NCBI RefSeq assembly: GCF_900116715.1
Contig: NZ_FPBM01000010.1
Span: 156,477 to 220,476 of the forward strand
Reading direction: 5' to 3'
Source of the DNA: Polaromonas sp. YR568
GTDB taxonomy: Bacteria > Pseudomonadota > Gammaproteobacteria > Burkholderiales > Burkholderiaceae_C
Length of the DNA: 64,000 nucleotides
In this document: piece after piece, positions 1 through 10,462 of the stretch
Position numbering within the stretch: position 1 is the first letter of the stretch
How the letters are laid out: each line of letters opens with the position of its first letter
Program-made: the position numbers and the translations under genes
The notes under the pieces: generated by a model
Database searches by the model: none
What the model saw: only the letters and a program-made list of their open reading frames with translations
Told to the model about the DNA's origin: nothing

Positions 1-179
1 CTTGCCGCATGGCCGACGAAGGTCTTGATGCCGAGCTTGGCCAGGCGCCGCAGCGTGGCGCTGTCCGACAGGTCGGAGCCGGAGATCACGTAGCCCAGGT
101 TGTGCAGCACCTCGGCAATGCCGGACATGCCGGAGCCGCCCAGGCCGATGAAGTGGATGTTTTTGATGGCGTGTTTCAT
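1..179 (-). CDS. murC: UDP-N-acetylmuramate–L-alanine ligase, N-terminal fragment (cut by window edge)
   Basis: The frame begins [20 protein letters not shown], the dinucleotide-binding glycine-rich start of MurC, which adds L-Ala to UDP-MurNAc in the cytoplasm. Only about the first 59 residues are inside the window; the gene runs off the left edge. Its ATG overlaps the murG TGA by four bases (ATGA), so translation is probably coupled. Position after murG is the canonical dcw order, which supports the call despite the short fragment. Confidence 0.93.
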   Translation of the reverse strand, partial: MKHAIKNIHFIGLGGSGMSGIAEVLHNLGYVISGSDLSDSATLRRLAKLGIKTFVGHAA

Positions 180-1258
180 GTCGCCAGTTCCTCGCAAGCG
201 GCCACTACGCGGGCCGTCGCATCTGTTTTTTGCATTGTTTTGGCCTGCAGACCGCATTGGATGAGCGCAGGCCGCTCTGTTTTTTGTAGCATTGAAGCGA
301 GCTGTTCAGGCGCCAGGTCACGCTGCTGGATGAGCCAGCCGCCGCCCTGGTCCACCAGGAACTTCGCATTGGCGGTCTGGTGATCGTCGACCGCAGCCGG
401 AAAAGGCACGAACAGCGCCGCGGCGCCAACCGCTGCGATTTCAGTCACGGTGCTGGCGCCGGCGCGGCAGATGATCATGTCGGCATCGGCAAAGGCCTGC
501 GCGGTGTCTTCAATAAAGGGCGTGAGTTCGGCCGTTACGCCGGCTGCGGCGTAGTTGGCGCGCAGCTCGTCAATCTGCTGGGCGCCGCTTTGGTGAGTAA
601 CCTGCGGGCGCTCGCCTTCAGGAATCAAGGCCAGGGCCTTGGGCACAAGATCGTTCAGCCCGCGAGCGCCCAGGCTGCCACCGACCACCAGCAACTTCAG
701 CGGGCCGGTGCGGCCCGCAAAACGTTCAGCAGGGCCGGGCTGGCGCAGGAATGCCGGGCGCAAGGGGTTGCCCACCCACTCGGCCTTGCGGAACACATTC
801 GGGAAAGCGGTGAAGACGCGGTCGGCCACGCCCGCCAGCACCTTGTTGACCATGCCCGCCACCGAGTTCTGTTCATGCAGCACCAGTGGCTTGCCCAGCA
901 GCACGCTCATCATCCCCGCAGGAAAGCTGATGTAGCCGCCCAGGCCCACCACCACGTCGGGCTTGACGCGGCGCACCACCTGGATGCTCTGCCAGAAGGC
1001 CTTGAGCAGACGCAGCGGCAGGAACACCAGCGTGGCTGGGCCCTTGCCGCGTACACCGGAAAATTCGATGTGCTCGAACGGAAAACCGCGCGGAGGCACC
1101 AGCTGGCTTTCCATACTGGGACGCTGGGTGCTGCCAAGCCCGCCCAGCCAGTGCACGCGCCAGCCGCGTTCACGCAGGGCCTCGGCCACGGCCAGGCCCG
1201 GGAAGATGTGGCCGCCCGTTCCGCCGGCCATCACGAGAGCGCAGTGCTGCTTGCTCAT
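176..1258 (-). CDS. murG: UDP-GlcNAc:lipid I N-acetylglucosaminyltransferase
   Basis: MurG converts lipid I to lipid II on the cytoplasmic face of the inner membrane. The 360-residue length is normal. The GGTGGH loop is at residues 12–17 (lipid/diphosphate side), GGSLGA at 193–198, and the donor-binding GAST…E and DDHQTANA motifs at 267–273 and 291–298. Start and stop both overlap neighbours by four bases (ftsW upstream, murC downstream). Odd point: residues about 323–340 are encoded by DNA that resembles the interspersed hairpin repeat found elsewhere in the window (see 241–290). Confidence 0.97.
   Translation of the reverse strand: MSKQHCALVMAGGTGGHIFPGLAVAEALRERGWRVHWLGGLGSTQRPSMESQLVPPRGFPFEHIEFSGVRGKGPATLVFLPLRLLKAFWQSIQVVRRVKPDVVVGLGGYISFPAGMMSVLLGKPLVLHEQNSVAGMVNKVLAGVADRVFTAFPNVFRKAEWVGNPLRPAFLRQPGPAERFAGRTGPLKLLVVGGSLGARGLNDLVPKALALIPEGERPQVTHQSGAQQIDELRANYAAAGVTAELTPFIEDTAQAFADADMIICRAGASTVTEIAAVGAAALFVPFPAAVDDHQTANAKFLVDQGGGWLIQQRDLAPEQLASMLQKTERPALIQCGLQAKTMQKTDATARVVAACEELAT
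241..290 (-). repeat. possible interspersed hairpin repeat inside murG 3' end (copy E)
   Basis: On the minus strand the DNA runs GCTA, an A-rich stretch, AGAGC, GGCCTGCGC, then about 18 bases to GCAGGCC and an A-rich end. This follows the same order of blocks as the clearer copies at 43911, 55144 and 24278. It is read in frame as MurG residues about 323–340. MurG proteins have a helix here anyway, so the similarity may be partly chance. Low confidence. Confidence 0.35.
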
Positions 1259-2511
1259 GCGCGCCCCCCTCTCATCAGCAGACGGTTCTCGTAGTCAATC
1301 CGCAGCACGACAGCCAAAGCGATCAGGTTCATCAAGATGGCCGAACCGCCGTAACTCATTAGCGGCAAAGTCAGCCCCTTGGTCGGCAAAGCGCCCAGGT
1401 TCACGCCGATGTTGATAAAGGTCTGGAAACCCATCCAGATGCCGACACCCTGCGCCACCAGGCCGGCAAAGAGCCGGTCCAGCGCGATGGACTGGCGGCC
1501 GATGTGCATGATGCGGCGCGTCATCCACATGAAGAGGCCAATCACCGTGAGCACGCCCAGCAGGCCGAACTCTTCGCCGATCACGGCCATCAGGAAATCG
1601 GTGTGCGCTTCAGGCAGCCAGTGCAGCTTTTCAATGCTGCCGCCCAGGCCCACGCCAAAGATTTCGCCGCGCCCGAAAGCGATCAGCGAATGCGACAGCT
1701 GGTAACCCTTGCCCATGGAGTATTTGTCGCTCCAGGGATCGAGGTAAGCAAAGATCCGCTCGCGCCGCCATTCGCTGAGCATCACCATCAAGCCGAAGGC
1801 GACCACCACCACGGTGGCAATCACAAAAAACATGCGGGCATTGACGCCGCCCAGAAAGAGGATGCCCATGGCGATGACCGAGATCACCATGAAGGCGCCC
1901 ATGTCGGGCTCGGCCAGCAGCAAGAGACCCACGATGGCAATCGCAATCGCCATGGGCATGACGGCGCGGAAGAAGCGTTCCTTCACTTCCATCTTGCGCA
2001 CCATGTAGTCGGCGGCGTAAAGCAGCACCGCAAACTTCGCCAGCTCCGAGGGCTGAAAGTTCATGATGCCCAGCGATATCCAGCGGCGGGCGCCATTGAC
2101 GCCCTTGCCGATAAAGGGCACCAGCACGAGGATCAACAACAGCAGCGAGATGACAAACAGCCACGGCGCCAGCTTTTCCCAGGTGGCCAGCGGCACCTGA
2201 AACGCCAGAACCGCGACGATGAAAGCCACGACTAGCGAAAGTATGTGACGCATCAGGAAATGCGTGTGCGCATAGCGCGCGAATTTCGGGTTGTCGGGCA
2301 TGGCGACGGAGGCCGAGTACACCATCACCAGGCCCCACATCAACAAGGCCACCGTGACCCAGAGCAGCGCCTGGTCAAAACCGGCCATGCGCACGGGCGG
2401 CTTGGCCAGCGTTCGGGACACGCTCTGCCCGCCCAGCCGCACGGGCAGCACATCCGCCGCGGCCTTGCCGAAGCCGGAGAACCAGCCAGAGATGCGTGCA
2501 ACGGCTGTCAC
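1255..2511 (-). CDS. ftsW: Peptidoglycan glycosyltransferase FtsW (SEDS family)
   Basis: FtsW is the septal SEDS glycan polymerase that works with FtsI/PBP3. The 418-residue protein has about ten hydrophobic segments starting near residue 48, with typical SEDS signatures: NGARRWI followed by QPSELAKF, the [20 protein letters not shown] loop, and the C-terminal GGSAILMN region. The first ~45 residues are a cytoplasmic leader a little longer than in many relatives. The start overlaps the murD stop and the stop overlaps murG, so it is in the middle of a tightly coupled operon. Confidence 0.97.
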   Translation of the reverse strand: MTAVARISGWFSGFGKAAADVLPVRLGGQSVSRTLAKPPVRMAGFDQALLWVTVALLMWGLVMVYSASVAMPDNPKFARYAHTHFLMRHILSLVVAFIVAVLAFQVPLATWEKLAPWLFVISLLLLILVLVPFIGKGVNGARRWISLGIMNFQPSELAKFAVLLYAADYMVRKMEVKERFFRAVMPMAIAIAIVGLLLLAEPDMGAFMVISVIAMGILFLGGVNARMFFVIATVVVVAFGLMVMLSEWRRERIFAYLDPWSDKYSMGKGYQLSHSLIAFGRGEIFGVGLGGSIEKLHWLPEAHTDFLMAVIGEEFGLLGVLTVIGLFMWMTRRIMHIGRQSIALDRLFAGLVAQGVGIWMGFQTFINIGVNLGALPTKGLTLPLMSYGGSAILMNLIALAVVLRIDYENRLLMRGGRA

Positions 2512-4325
2512 AGCACGGCTCCCTGTTCCCGGGCCAGCGCCTGCACTGCGTCACAAAAGACACGGGCGCGGTGCTCGTAGTTGTCGAACATGTCAAAGCT
2601 GGCGCAGGCTGGCGACATCAGCACGGCATCGCCGGTGGTCGCCTGCTGCGCCGCCAGAGCGACTGCTTCTTCCATGGATGCCGCATCGAACATCGGAATA
2701 TTGCGCGGCAAGGCTTCCTTGATGAGGGGCGCGTCACGCCCTATCAGCACCACAGCACGGACATGGCGCTGCACAGGGTCGGCCAGCGGTGAGAAATCCT
2801 GCCCCTTGCCTTCGCCGCCGAGAATGAGCACCAGCTTGCGCTCCAGGCCCAACCCCGTCAGCGCGGCCACCGTTGCGCCCACATTGGTGCCCTTGCTGTC
2901 GTCGAAGTACTCGACATCATTGATGATGGCCACCGACTCGACGCGGTGCGGCTCGCCGCGGTATTCGCGCAGGCCGTGCAGCATGGGGGCCAGGTTGCAG
3001 CCCGCAGCTACGGCCAGGCCCAGCGCTGCCAGCGCATTGGTGGCGTTGTGCCGCCCGCGTATGCGCAAAGCCTCGATAGGCATGAGCCGCTGCACATGCA
3101 GCTCCACTTCTTCGTCCTTGCGGCGTTTGATGGTTTCATCGGCCTCGGCCGCACGTACCAGCCAGGTCATGCCGTTGACGGTTTCAATGCCGTAGTCGCC
3201 GGGGCGTTGCGGTTCGCCCGCGCCGAAGGTGGCGTGGGGACGGACTTGCGGCGGCTTCAGACGCACTTTGACAGGCGGCGGCAGCATGGCCATCACACGC
3301 TCATCGTCACGATTGAGCAGCATGAAGGTGCTGCTGCCAAAGACTTTGGCTTTCGCCGCGACGTAGGCATCCATGTCGCCGTGCCAGTCGAGGTGGTCTT
3401 GCGTGATGTTGAGCACCACGGCGGCCGTCGGTTCAAAGCCCTGCACGTCGGCGAGCTGGAAGCTCGACAGCTCCAGCACCCAGACCTGTGGCAGGGTTTC
3501 GGCGTCCATGTGGGCCGACAGTGTGTCCAGCAGTGTGGGGCCGATGTTGCCCGCGACGGCGACGGTCTTCCCGGCGCGCTGCACCAGTTGGCCCAGCAGC
3601 GAGGTCACCGTGGTTTTGCCGTTGGTGCCGGTGATGGCCAGCACCTCGGGCCGGTAACCGGCTGGTTTTTCGGGCGGCACAAGACCGAGCAGTTCGGGAG
3701 TGGCAACGCCCTCACCGGCTTCCTCAAGAGTAACTGGCGCGCTCTCTGGGGCGTTGTCCGCCGCACCTTGCGCTGCTTGCGTATCGTCAGAAGCGCTGAC
3801 CGGCACGCTGGTTTCATCCTCAAGCGCTTCGGCCGCGGCCAGCGCATCCGATGATTCCGTTTCACCCGGCACATCGGGTGCATCGAGTGCATCGGGTTGC
3901 GGTGCCTCAGACGCGGCTTCGGGGATGGCGAGAGGCGCCCCGGTTTCAGGCGCTTCTTCAACGGCCTCCGCGGCAGAAACATCGCGAAGATCGGCGAGCG
4001 CTCTGGCGAACAGATCAAGCTCACCGCCGACCGGCAAGCCGATCTCGCGCGCGGCATCGACCACAGGAGCGATCACCGCGGGCGCCAGCCCCGGCGAGCG
4101 GTAAACAGCGCGCACCGCCGTGCCTTGCACCAGCTCCGGCGTGAAAGCGCCGGCTATGAATGTCACCCCGGGCAGCTCCTGCCGCAGCGTGGGAAGCAGC
4201 GAAGGCGCCTCACGCGTGTCGGCAACCGTGACTGAAGCGCCGTGGCGCACGCACCAACGCGCCATGGCCAGGCCGGACGCACCCAGGCCCAGAATCAATA
4301 CGGTTTGGTCTTGTAAATGCCGCAT
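2508..4325 (-). CDS. murD: UDP-N-acetylmuramoyl-L-alanine–D-glutamate ligase with large acidic insertion
   Basis: MurD adds D-Glu to UDP-MurNAc-L-Ala. The Rossmann start is [12 protein letters not shown] (residues 13–24), the ATP loop GTNGKTT is at 233–239, and DDSKGTN and HNATNALAA motifs follow. At 605 residues it is about 150 longer than the usual ~440–450. Most of the excess lies between the N-terminal and central domains (about residues 112–225), is rich in Glu, Asp, Ala, Pro and Ser and looks disordered. A second, smaller Pro/Lys-rich expansion precedes the conserved RIRGRHN. No frameshift is needed; catalytic motifs are intact. Confidence 0.95.
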   Translation of the reverse strand: MRHLQDQTVLILGLGASGLAMARWCVRHGASVTVADTREAPSLLPTLRQELPGVTFIAGAFTPELVQGTAVRAVYRSPGLAPAVIAPVVDAAREIGLPVGGELDLFARALADLRDVSAAEAVEEAPETGAPLAIPEAASEAPQPDALDAPDVPGETESSDALAAAEALEDETSVPVSASDDTQAAQGAADNAPESAPVTLEEAGEGVATPELLGLVPPEKPAGYRPEVLAITGTNGKTTVTSLLGQLVQRAGKTVAVAGNIGPTLLDTLSAHMDAETLPQVWVLELSSFQLADVQGFEPTAAVVLNITQDHLDWHGDMDAYVAAKAKVFGSSTFMLLNRDDERVMAMLPPPVKVRLKPPQVRPHATFGAGEPQRPGDYGIETVNGMTWLVRAAEADETIKRRKDEEVELHVQRLMPIEALRIRGRHNATNALAALGLAVAAGCNLAPMLHGLREYRGEPHRVESVAIINDVEYFDDSKGTNVGATVAALTGLGLERKLVLILGGEGKGQDFSPLADPVQRHVRAVVLIGRDAPLIKEALPRNIPMFDAASMEEAVALAAQQATTGDAVLMSPACASFDMFDNYEHRARVFCDAVQALAREQGAVL

Positions 4326-4331
4326 GCCTTG

Positions 4332-5510
4332 TTACCTGAGCTTCAAGGTTGAAAGGCCGATAAGGCAAAGCAGCATCGTGATGATCCAGAAACGCACAAC
4401 TACCTGCGTTTCCTTCCAGCCGTTTTTCTCAAAATGGTGGTGCAGCGGCGCCATTTTGAAAAGGCGGCGCCCTTCACCAAACCGCTTCTTGGTGTACTTG
4501 AACCAGGCCACCTGCATCATCACGGAGAGTGCCTCGACGACAAAGATGCCGCCCATGATGGCCAGCACGATTTCCTGGCGCACGATGACCGCAATGGTGC
4601 CCAGCGCGGCGCCCAGCGCCAATGCGCCCACGTCGCCCATGAACACCTGCGCCGGATGCGTGTTGAACCAGAGAAAGGCCAGGCCCGCCCCGGCCATGGC
4701 CGAGCAGAAGATCAGCAACTCGCCCGAGCCGGGAATGTGCGGGAAGAGCAGGTATTTGGAGTAAACCGAACTGCCGGTGACATAGGCAAACACGCCGAGG
4801 GCAGAGCCCACCATCACCACCGGCATGATGGCCAGGCCATCCAGGCCGTCCGTCAGGTTGACGGCATTGCTGGAGCCCACGATCACGAGGTAAGTCAGGA
4901 TCACAAAGCCGAAAACGCCCAGGGGGTAGCTGACTTCTTTCACGAAAGGAACCAGCAAACCCGCTTTGGGCGGCAAGTCCACGTCAAAACCGGATTGCAC
5001 CCAGCTGAAGAACAGCTCCAGGACACGCATGTTGGAGCTCTCGGAGATGCTGAACACCAGGTAGAGCGCCGCGACCAGGCCGATGATGGACTGCCACATA
5101 TATTTTTCGCGCGAACGCATGCCTTCCGGATCCTTGAGCACGACCTTGCGCCAGTCGTCCGCCCAGCCGATGGCGCCGAAGCCCAGCGTCACGATCAGCA
5201 CAATCCAGACAAAACGGTTGGACAGGTCAAACCACAGCAGCGTGGAGATGCCGATGGCCAGCAGAATCAGCACACCGCCCATGGTGGGCGTGCCGCTCTT
5301 GCTCAAATGCGTTTGCATGGCGTATTGGCGGATAGGCTGGCCGATCTTGAGCGAGATGAGCCGGCGAATCACAAACGGCCCGGCCAGCAGGCCAATCAGC
5401 AGCGCCGTCAGCGCGGCCATGACGGCGCGGAAGGTCAAATACTGGAACACCCGAAAGAAACCGAATTCGGGGGAGATCGACTGGAGCCACTGGGCCAGAC
5501 TAAGCAGCAT
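4332..5510 (-). CDS. mraY: Phospho-N-acetylmuramoyl-pentapeptide transferase
   Basis: MraY makes lipid I from UDP-MurNAc-pentapeptide and undecaprenyl phosphate. I chose the ATG at 5510 ([16 protein letters not shown]), giving 392 residues, the usual length; the frame is open 24 codons further upstream but that extension is Lys/Arg-rich and lies in murF. Catalytic aspartates are visible at D118/D119 (GWADDW) and in [10 protein letters not shown] (residues 218–227), and the HHHFEKNGW loop is near the C-terminus. Ten transmembrane segments are expected. The start overlaps the murF stop by 11 bases. Confidence 0.97.
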   Translation of the reverse strand: MLLSLAQWLQSISPEFGFFRVFQYLTFRAVMAALTALLIGLLAGPFVIRRLISLKIGQPIRQYAMQTHLSKSGTPTMGGVLILLAIGISTLLWFDLSNRFVWIVLIVTLGFGAIGWADDWRKVVLKDPEGMRSREKYMWQSIIGLVAALYLVFSISESSNMRVLELFFSWVQSGFDVDLPPKAGLLVPFVKEVSYPLGVFGFVILTYLVIVGSSNAVNLTDGLDGLAIMPVVMVGSALGVFAYVTGSSVYSKYLLFPHIPGSGELLIFCSAMAGAGLAFLWFNTHPAQVFMGDVGALALGAALGTIAVIVRQEIVLAIMGGIFVVEALSVMMQVAWFKYTKKRFGEGRRLFKMAPLHHHFEKNGWKETQVVVRFWIITMLLCLIGLSTLKLR

Positions 5511-6909
5511 GAGGCTCTTCCTTTTGATTTTGATGTTGTTGTGTTTGATCTTGCGCGTGCGCGGTGATGGCTTGCACCACACGTTCCATCTTCATGAAGC
5601 GTGAGCCCTTCACCAGCACACTGCCGGTGTGGGAGAGTTCGGCCAGCGCGGCAGCGATGAGCGCGTCCACGTCGCCGAAAACCTGCGCCTGGCCAAAGCC
5701 CGCCGCCGCGTTTTTCGACTGTTCACCCAAGGTGAAAAGTTTTTCAATGCCCAGGGCGCGTGCATGCCGCCCGGCTTCGTCATGGAACTGCGGCCCCTGG
5801 TCACCCACCTCGCCCATGTCGCCCATCACCATCAGGCGCGGCCCGGGCAGTTCGGCAAGCACCTCCAGCGCGGCGTGCATGGAGTCAGGATTGGCGTTGT
5901 AGGTGTCGTCCACCAGCGTCAGCACCCGGCCGGGCAGCGCCACGGCGATGGCGCGCGAACGGCCTTTGACCGGCACAAAAGCCGACAAGCCCGCAGAAAT
6001 GGCAGCCAGAGGCACACCCGCCGCCAGCGCGCAGGCCGTGGCGGCCAAGGCGTTTTTGACGTTGTGCCGGCCGGCGATGTGCAGCGAGAACTCCGTCGCG
6101 CCGGCCGGCGTGGCAGCCGCTACCTTCCAGCAGCCATCACTCCATTGCGCCGTGCCGGTGACGTCTGCAGGGCCTGCAAGCGCAAATGTGAGCACCTTGC
6201 GTGAGCCCACCAGGCTCCGCCAGAGAGGCGTGTAGTCGTCGTCGGCAGGAAAGACCGCCGTGCCGGCCGCATCCAGCGACTGGAACACCGAACCGTTTTC
6301 GCGAGCGACGGCTTCCACTGTGGCCATGAACTCCAGGTGCTCGCGCTGCGCGTTGTTCACCAGTGCGACGGTCGGTTTCGCAAGTTCAGCCAGGTAGGCA
6401 ATCTCGCCGGGATGGTTCATGCCAAGCTCAACGACACCGGCCTCATGCGCTGCCGACAGGCGCAGCAGCGTCAACGGCACACCAATGTCGTTGTTGAGGT
6501 TGCCTTCGGTTGAAAACGCCTTGTCGGCTTTCCAGGCGCGCAGGATGGCCGCGATCATCTGGGTGACGGTGGTTTTTCCGTTGCTGCCCGTTACTGCCAC
6601 GAGGGGCAGTTGAAATTGCGATCGCCAGCCGGCGGCGAGTTTCCCCAGCGCCAGGCGTGTATCGGGCACTTCCAGGCCCGGCAAGCCGGCCTCAGCCAGC
6701 CCATGGTGCGCAATGGCCGCCACGGCGCCCTGCGCCTTGGCCTGCGCCAGAAATTCGTGGGCGTCGAAGCGCTCACCCTTGAGCGCCACAAACAAATCAC
6801 CCGCCTGCAGGCTGCGCGTGTCGGTATTGACTCGCAAAGCCTTCACCTTGCCATCGCCCACCAGGCGGGCAGAGGGCAGCCAATTCAGGGCTTGTTGCAG
6901 GTTCATCAT
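5500..6909 (-). CDS. murF: UDP-MurNAc-tripeptide–D-alanyl-D-alanine ligase
   Basis: MurF adds the D-Ala-D-Ala dipeptide, completing the cytoplasmic peptidoglycan precursor. The ATP loop GSNGKTT is at residues 108–114, followed by the central-domain [15 protein letters not shown] region ([13 protein letters not shown]) and [11 protein letters not shown] in the C-terminal half. Length 469 is normal. Two adjacent ATG codons (6909 and 6906) overlap the murE TGA; either could be used. The last ~20 residues (Gln/His/Lys-rich) form a tail encoded over the mraY start. Confidence 0.96.
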   Translation of the reverse strand: MMNLQQALNWLPSARLVGDGKVKALRVNTDTRSLQAGDLFVALKGERFDAHEFLAQAKAQGAVAAIAHHGLAEAGLPGLEVPDTRLALGKLAAGWRSQFQLPLVAVTGSNGKTTVTQMIAAILRAWKADKAFSTEGNLNNDIGVPLTLLRLSAAHEAGVVELGMNHPGEIAYLAELAKPTVALVNNAQREHLEFMATVEAVARENGSVFQSLDAAGTAVFPADDDYTPLWRSLVGSRKVLTFALAGPADVTGTAQWSDGCWKVAAATPAGATEFSLHIAGRHNVKNALAATACALAAGVPLAAISAGLSAFVPVKGRSRAIAVALPGRVLTLVDDTYNANPDSMHAALEVLAELPGPRLMVMGDMGEVGDQGPQFHDEAGRHARALGIEKLFTLGEQSKNAAAGFGQAQVFGDVDALIAAALAELSHTGSVLVKGSRFMKMERVVQAITAHAQDQTQQHQNQKEEPHAA

Positions 6910-8411
6910 GCCGAGGCCCCTTGTGGGCTTTGTCCCGCTGCGGCTGCGGCAGCTTCAAGCGCCGCTTGCGCGTGGGCATGGTCGGAAAACGGCAGCTTCA
7001 CGCCGGCCACTTCCTGAAAACTCTCGTGGCCCTTGCCCGCGAGCAAGACCACGTCATCCGGCCGGGCCAGGCTCAAGGCGTGCGCAATCGCTGCCGCCCG
7101 GTCAGCCTGCACATGGACGGCATCCCTGTGGCTCAGCCCCAGCAACACCTGGCAAATGATGGCCAGGGGGTTCTCGCTGCGCGGGTTGTCGCTGGTCACC
7201 ACCACCTGGTCGGCATTCTTTTCAGCCACCGCGGCCATCAGCGGGCGCTTGGTCGCGTCTCTATCGCCCCCGCAGCCAAATACGCACCAGAGCTGGCCGC
7301 CGCGCCGCGACGCCGTGGGCCGCAACGCCAGCAAAACCTTTTCCAGAGCATCCGGTGTGTGGGCGTAGTCAATCACCACCAGAGGCTGGCCCGGCACGGC
7401 CAGCGTCTCGGCGCGGCCCGGAACCGGGAGTAACCCCGCGCAGGCGCCCACCGCATCGGCCAGAGGCACATCCATGGCGCGAAGCGCGGCCAGCACGCCG
7501 AGCAGATTGGAGACGTTGTACTGGCCCACCACCTGTGCGCGAACCGTGTGGCGCTCAGCGCCTTCCACGACGTCAAAACTCACGGCATCTGCGCCGTGTT
7601 CAATGTCGCGCGCCTGCAAGCGCGCGGGCTCAACACAGGACACCGTCCAGAGATCCAGCCCGCTATTCGCGAGTGACTCGTTCAGTTCAGCACCCTTGGC
7701 ATCGTCGATATTGATGACCGCAGCCTTGAGGCCGGGCCAGCCAAACAGCGCCGCCTTGGCCTGCCAGTAGTCCTCCATGGAGGCGTGGTAGTCGAGATGG
7801 TCCTGGGTGAAATTGGTAAAGATGGCGACTTCAATGGCCGTCGCATCCAGGCGATGCTCCACTACGCCGATGGACGAAGCCTCCAGCGCACAGGCGGCAA
7901 AACCTTCGTCGGCAAAGCGCCGCAACTCCTGCTGCAACAGCACCGGGTCGGGTGTTGTCAGGCCGTTGGACACCATGGCGCCGGGCTCACCGATGCCCAG
8001 GGTTCCGATCAGTCCGCATTTGCGCCCGAGGCGGCCCAGGGCCTGCGCCAGCCACCAGGCGGTGGAGGTTTTGCCATTGGTGCCAGTGACGGCGGAAATC
8101 CGCAGCTGCCGGCTTGGCTGCTCGAAGTAGGCAGCCGCAATAGGCCCGGTCGCGGCCTTGAGGCCGGCGTATTCGGCGACTTTCTCGTCCCGCAAGTCGT
8201 AGGCCGCCGCACCGTCCTGCTCAACCAGGCAGGCCTTGGCGCCGGCAGCCAGCGCAGTACCTACAAACTTGCGGCCGTCCGTCGCCGCGCCGGGCCAGGC
8301 GATGAAGCCGTCGCCCTTTGCCACTTTGCGGCTGTCCGTCCAGAGACCGCCGGTCACGCGCTCGCGCAGCCAGACGGCAGCTTGCTCAGGGGTGTGGAGT
8401 TGCGTGCTCAA
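6906..8411 (-). CDS. murE: UDP-MurNAc-L-Ala-D-Glu:meso-diaminopimelate ligase, TTG start
   Basis: MurE adds the third residue of the stem peptide. The GTNGKTS loop is at residues 110–116 and the DNPRSENP motif, typical of meso-diaminopimelate-adding enzymes, is near the C-terminus. No ATG lies near the expected start; a TTG at 8411 gives MSTQLHTPEQ and 501 residues, is preceded by GGAGGAG about six bases upstream, and overlaps the ftsI TGA (TTGA). The frame is open upstream to 8618 but that part is unrelated in composition and lies inside ftsI. Confidence 0.94.
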   Translation of the reverse strand: MSTQLHTPEQAAVWLRERVTGGLWTDSRKVAKGDGFIAWPGAATDGRKFVGTALAAGAKACLVEQDGAAAYDLRDEKVAEYAGLKAATGPIAAAYFEQPSRQLRISAVTGTNGKTSTAWWLAQALGRLGRKCGLIGTLGIGEPGAMVSNGLTTPDPVLLQQELRRFADEGFAACALEASSIGVVEHRLDATAIEVAIFTNFTQDHLDYHASMEDYWQAKAALFGWPGLKAAVINIDDAKGAELNESLANSGLDLWTVSCVEPARLQARDIEHGADAVSFDVVEGAERHTVRAQVVGQYNVSNLLGVLAALRAMDVPLADAVGACAGLLPVPGRAETLAVPGQPLVVIDYAHTPDALEKVLLALRPTASRRGGQLWCVFGCGGDRDATKRPLMAAVAEKNADQVVVTSDNPRSENPLAIICQVLLGLSHRDAVHVQADRAAAIAHALSLARPDDVVLLAGKGHESFQEVAGVKLPFSDHAHAQAALEAAAAAAGQSPQGASA

Positions 8412-10141
8412 AACGACTCCTCCACAGCCTTGGTGGTGATTTGCGGCTTGACGCTCATGTCGGGCTGCACACCCATCATGCGCAGGGTCTGCTGCACCAC
8501 TTCGCTGAAAACAGGCGCGGCGGCCACGCCGCCGAAGTAGTTGCCGTCGCTGGGCTCGTCGATCATCACGCCGACGATGATGCGCGGCGCCTCGATGGGC
8601 GCCATGCCGGTAAACCATGCGCGGTATTTGTTGGTGGCATATCCTTTGCCCACCTGCTTGTGCGCCGTGCCCGACTTGCCGCCTACCGAGTAGCCCACTG
8701 TCTGCGCCAGCGGGCCGGTGCCGCCCGGAGCCGCCGCCATCTGCAGCATCTTGCGAACGGCATGCGCGTTCTCGGCAGAAAAGACTTGCACGCCCACGGC
8801 GGGCTCGCTGCTCTTGAGCATGGTGGCGGGGATGATCCGGCCATCATGCGCGAACGCGGTGTAGGAGTGCGCCATCTGGAACAGCGAGGCCGACAAGCCG
8901 TAGCCGTAAGCCATCGTCGCCTGCTCAACGGGACGCCATGTCTTCCATGGCCGGACGCGCCCGGTGACGGCGCCGGGAAACTGGATCTGCGGTTTCTGCC
9001 CGTAGCCCAGCGCCATATAGGTCTCCCACATTTCCTGCGGGCTCATCTTTTGCGCAATCTTCAGTGCGCCGACGTTGCTGGATTTCTGGATGACACCTTC
9101 CACCGTCAGCGTGCCGTAGTTATGGGTATCGCTGATGGTGAAGCCGCCGATGTTGTAGCGGCCTGGCCCGGTTTCGATGATGGTTTGCGGCTTGATGCGT
9201 CCGGCCTCCAGCGCCATGGCGACCGTGATCGGCTTCATCGTGGAGCCGGGCTCGAAGGTGTCGGTCAGTGCACGGTTGCGCAGTTGCTCACCGGTCAGGT
9301 TTTTCCGCTTGTCGGGCACGTAACTCGGGTAGTTCACCAGCGCCAGCACTTCGCCGGTCGTGGAGTCCAGCACCACAACGCTGCCGGCCTTGGCCTTGCG
9401 TGCGATGACCGCGTCGCGCAGCTTCTGGTACGCGAAGAACTGCACCTTGCTGTCGATGCTCAGCTGAATATCTTTGCCTTCGACAGGATGCACCTGCTCG
9501 CCGACATCTTCGACCACACGGCCCAGGCGGTCCTTGATCACGCGGCGCGAACCGGCCTTGCCCGCCAGGTCCTTGTTAAAGGTCAGCTCTATGCCTTCCT
9601 GGCCGCGGTCCTCGACATTGGTGAAGCCCACCACATGGGCCACCGTTTCACCTTCAGGGTACTGGCGTTTGTATTCCTTGCGCTGATAGATGCCCTTGAT
9701 GCCGAGCGCGTGGATTTTTTGCGCCACAGGCTCGTCGACCTGGCGCTTGATCCAGACAAAGGTCTTGTCTTCTTCGCCGAGTTTTTTGTTGAGATCGGCC
9801 AGGGGCATTTCCAGCAGCCGGGCCAGCTCGGCCAGTTGCGCCTTGCTGGCCTCAACGTCTTCGGGAATGGCCCAGATGCTGGGCGCCGGCACGCTGGACG
9901 CGAGGATCAGGCCGTTGCGGTCCAGGATGCGGCCGCGATTGGCGGGCAACTCCAGCGTGCGCGCAAAACGCACCTCACCCTGGCGCTGGAAAAAATCATT
10001 GCCAAAGATCTGGATATAGGCCGCGCGGCCGGCCAGCCCGGCAAAAGCCAGCGCCACGCCCGCCACGATGAATTTGCTGCGCCAGACGGGCGTCTTGCTG
10101 GCCAGCAAAGGGCTGGACGAGTAGAGAACGCTGCGGCTCAT
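8408..10141 (-). CDS. ftsI: Peptidoglycan D,D-transpeptidase FtsI (PBP3)
   Basis: PBP3 cross-links septal peptidoglycan with FtsW. A single membrane anchor lies at about residues 25–42, followed by the PBP dimerisation domain (RGRILDRNG at ~69–77) and the transpeptidase domain with all three motifs: STMK at 300–303, SSN at 354–356, KSGT at 489–492. Length 577 is normal. Both ends overlap neighbours by four bases (ftsL and murE). Confidence 0.97.
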   Translation of the reverse strand: MSRSVLYSSSPLLASKTPVWRSKFIVAGVALAFAGLAGRAAYIQIFGNDFFQRQGEVRFARTLELPANRGRILDRNGLILASSVPAPSIWAIPEDVEASKAQLAELARLLEMPLADLNKKLGEEDKTFVWIKRQVDEPVAQKIHALGIKGIYQRKEYKRQYPEGETVAHVVGFTNVEDRGQEGIELTFNKDLAGKAGSRRVIKDRLGRVVEDVGEQVHPVEGKDIQLSIDSKVQFFAYQKLRDAVIARKAKAGSVVVLDSTTGEVLALVNYPSYVPDKRKNLTGEQLRNRALTDTFEPGSTMKPITVAMALEAGRIKPQTIIETGPGRYNIGGFTISDTHNYGTLTVEGVIQKSSNVGALKIAQKMSPQEMWETYMALGYGQKPQIQFPGAVTGRVRPWKTWRPVEQATMAYGYGLSASLFQMAHSYTAFAHDGRIIPATMLKSSEPAVGVQVFSAENAHAVRKMLQMAAAPGGTGPLAQTVGYSVGGKSGTAHKQVGKGYATNKYRAWFTGMAPIEAPRIIVGVMIDEPSDGNYFGGVAAAPVFSEVVQQTLRMMGVQPDMSVKPQITTKAVEESF

Positions 10142-10446
10142 GGCTTGGCGCCTCCGGGTGCCGGCGCGGCCGCTGCAGGCTCGTCCTTGTAGGTCACGTA
10201 TTGCGTGATGGCCGGCGTCACCGTGCGCATCTGCAGTTTTTCTTTGGCCAGCTTTTCGACCTTCAAGGGCGTGGCCTGCGCGCGCTTTTCCACTTGCAGG
10301 CGCTCGTTGTCCATTTCGATTTTCCGGGCCTCGGCCGTCGCTTTTTCAAGCTCGACGTACAGGCGGCGCGACTCGTACTGGGTGCGCACGAGGTAAAGCG
10401 CGCTGGCCAGCACGGCGAGCAGCAGCACAAGGTTCAGCCTTGCCAT
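10138..10446 (-). CDS. ftsL: Cell division protein FtsL
   Basis: This 102-residue protein has a single N-terminal transmembrane helix (about residues 3–20), then a coiled-coil stretch rich in Glu, Lys, Ala and Arg (YVELEKATAEARKIEMDNE), which is the bitopic FtsL architecture. FtsL bridges FtsB/FtsQ with FtsWI in the divisome. Sequence is poorly conserved in the family; the call rests on topology plus its fixed place between rsmH and ftsI. The C-terminus is Pro/Ala-rich and overlaps ftsI. Confidence 0.92.
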   Translation of the reverse strand: MARLNLVLLLAVLASALYLVRTQYESRRLYVELEKATAEARKIEMDNERLQVEKRAQATPLKVEKLAKEKLQMRTVTPAITQYVTYKDEPAAAAPAPGGAKP

Positions 10447-10462
10447 GGCGACGCTCCGGCTC

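Noticed and set aside
8318..10192. 624-codon open frame on the plus strand opposite ftsI
   Set aside because: Pure antisense shadow: no domain, His/Arg/Gly-rich composition from GC-rich DNA, while ftsI on the other strand has every catalytic motif.
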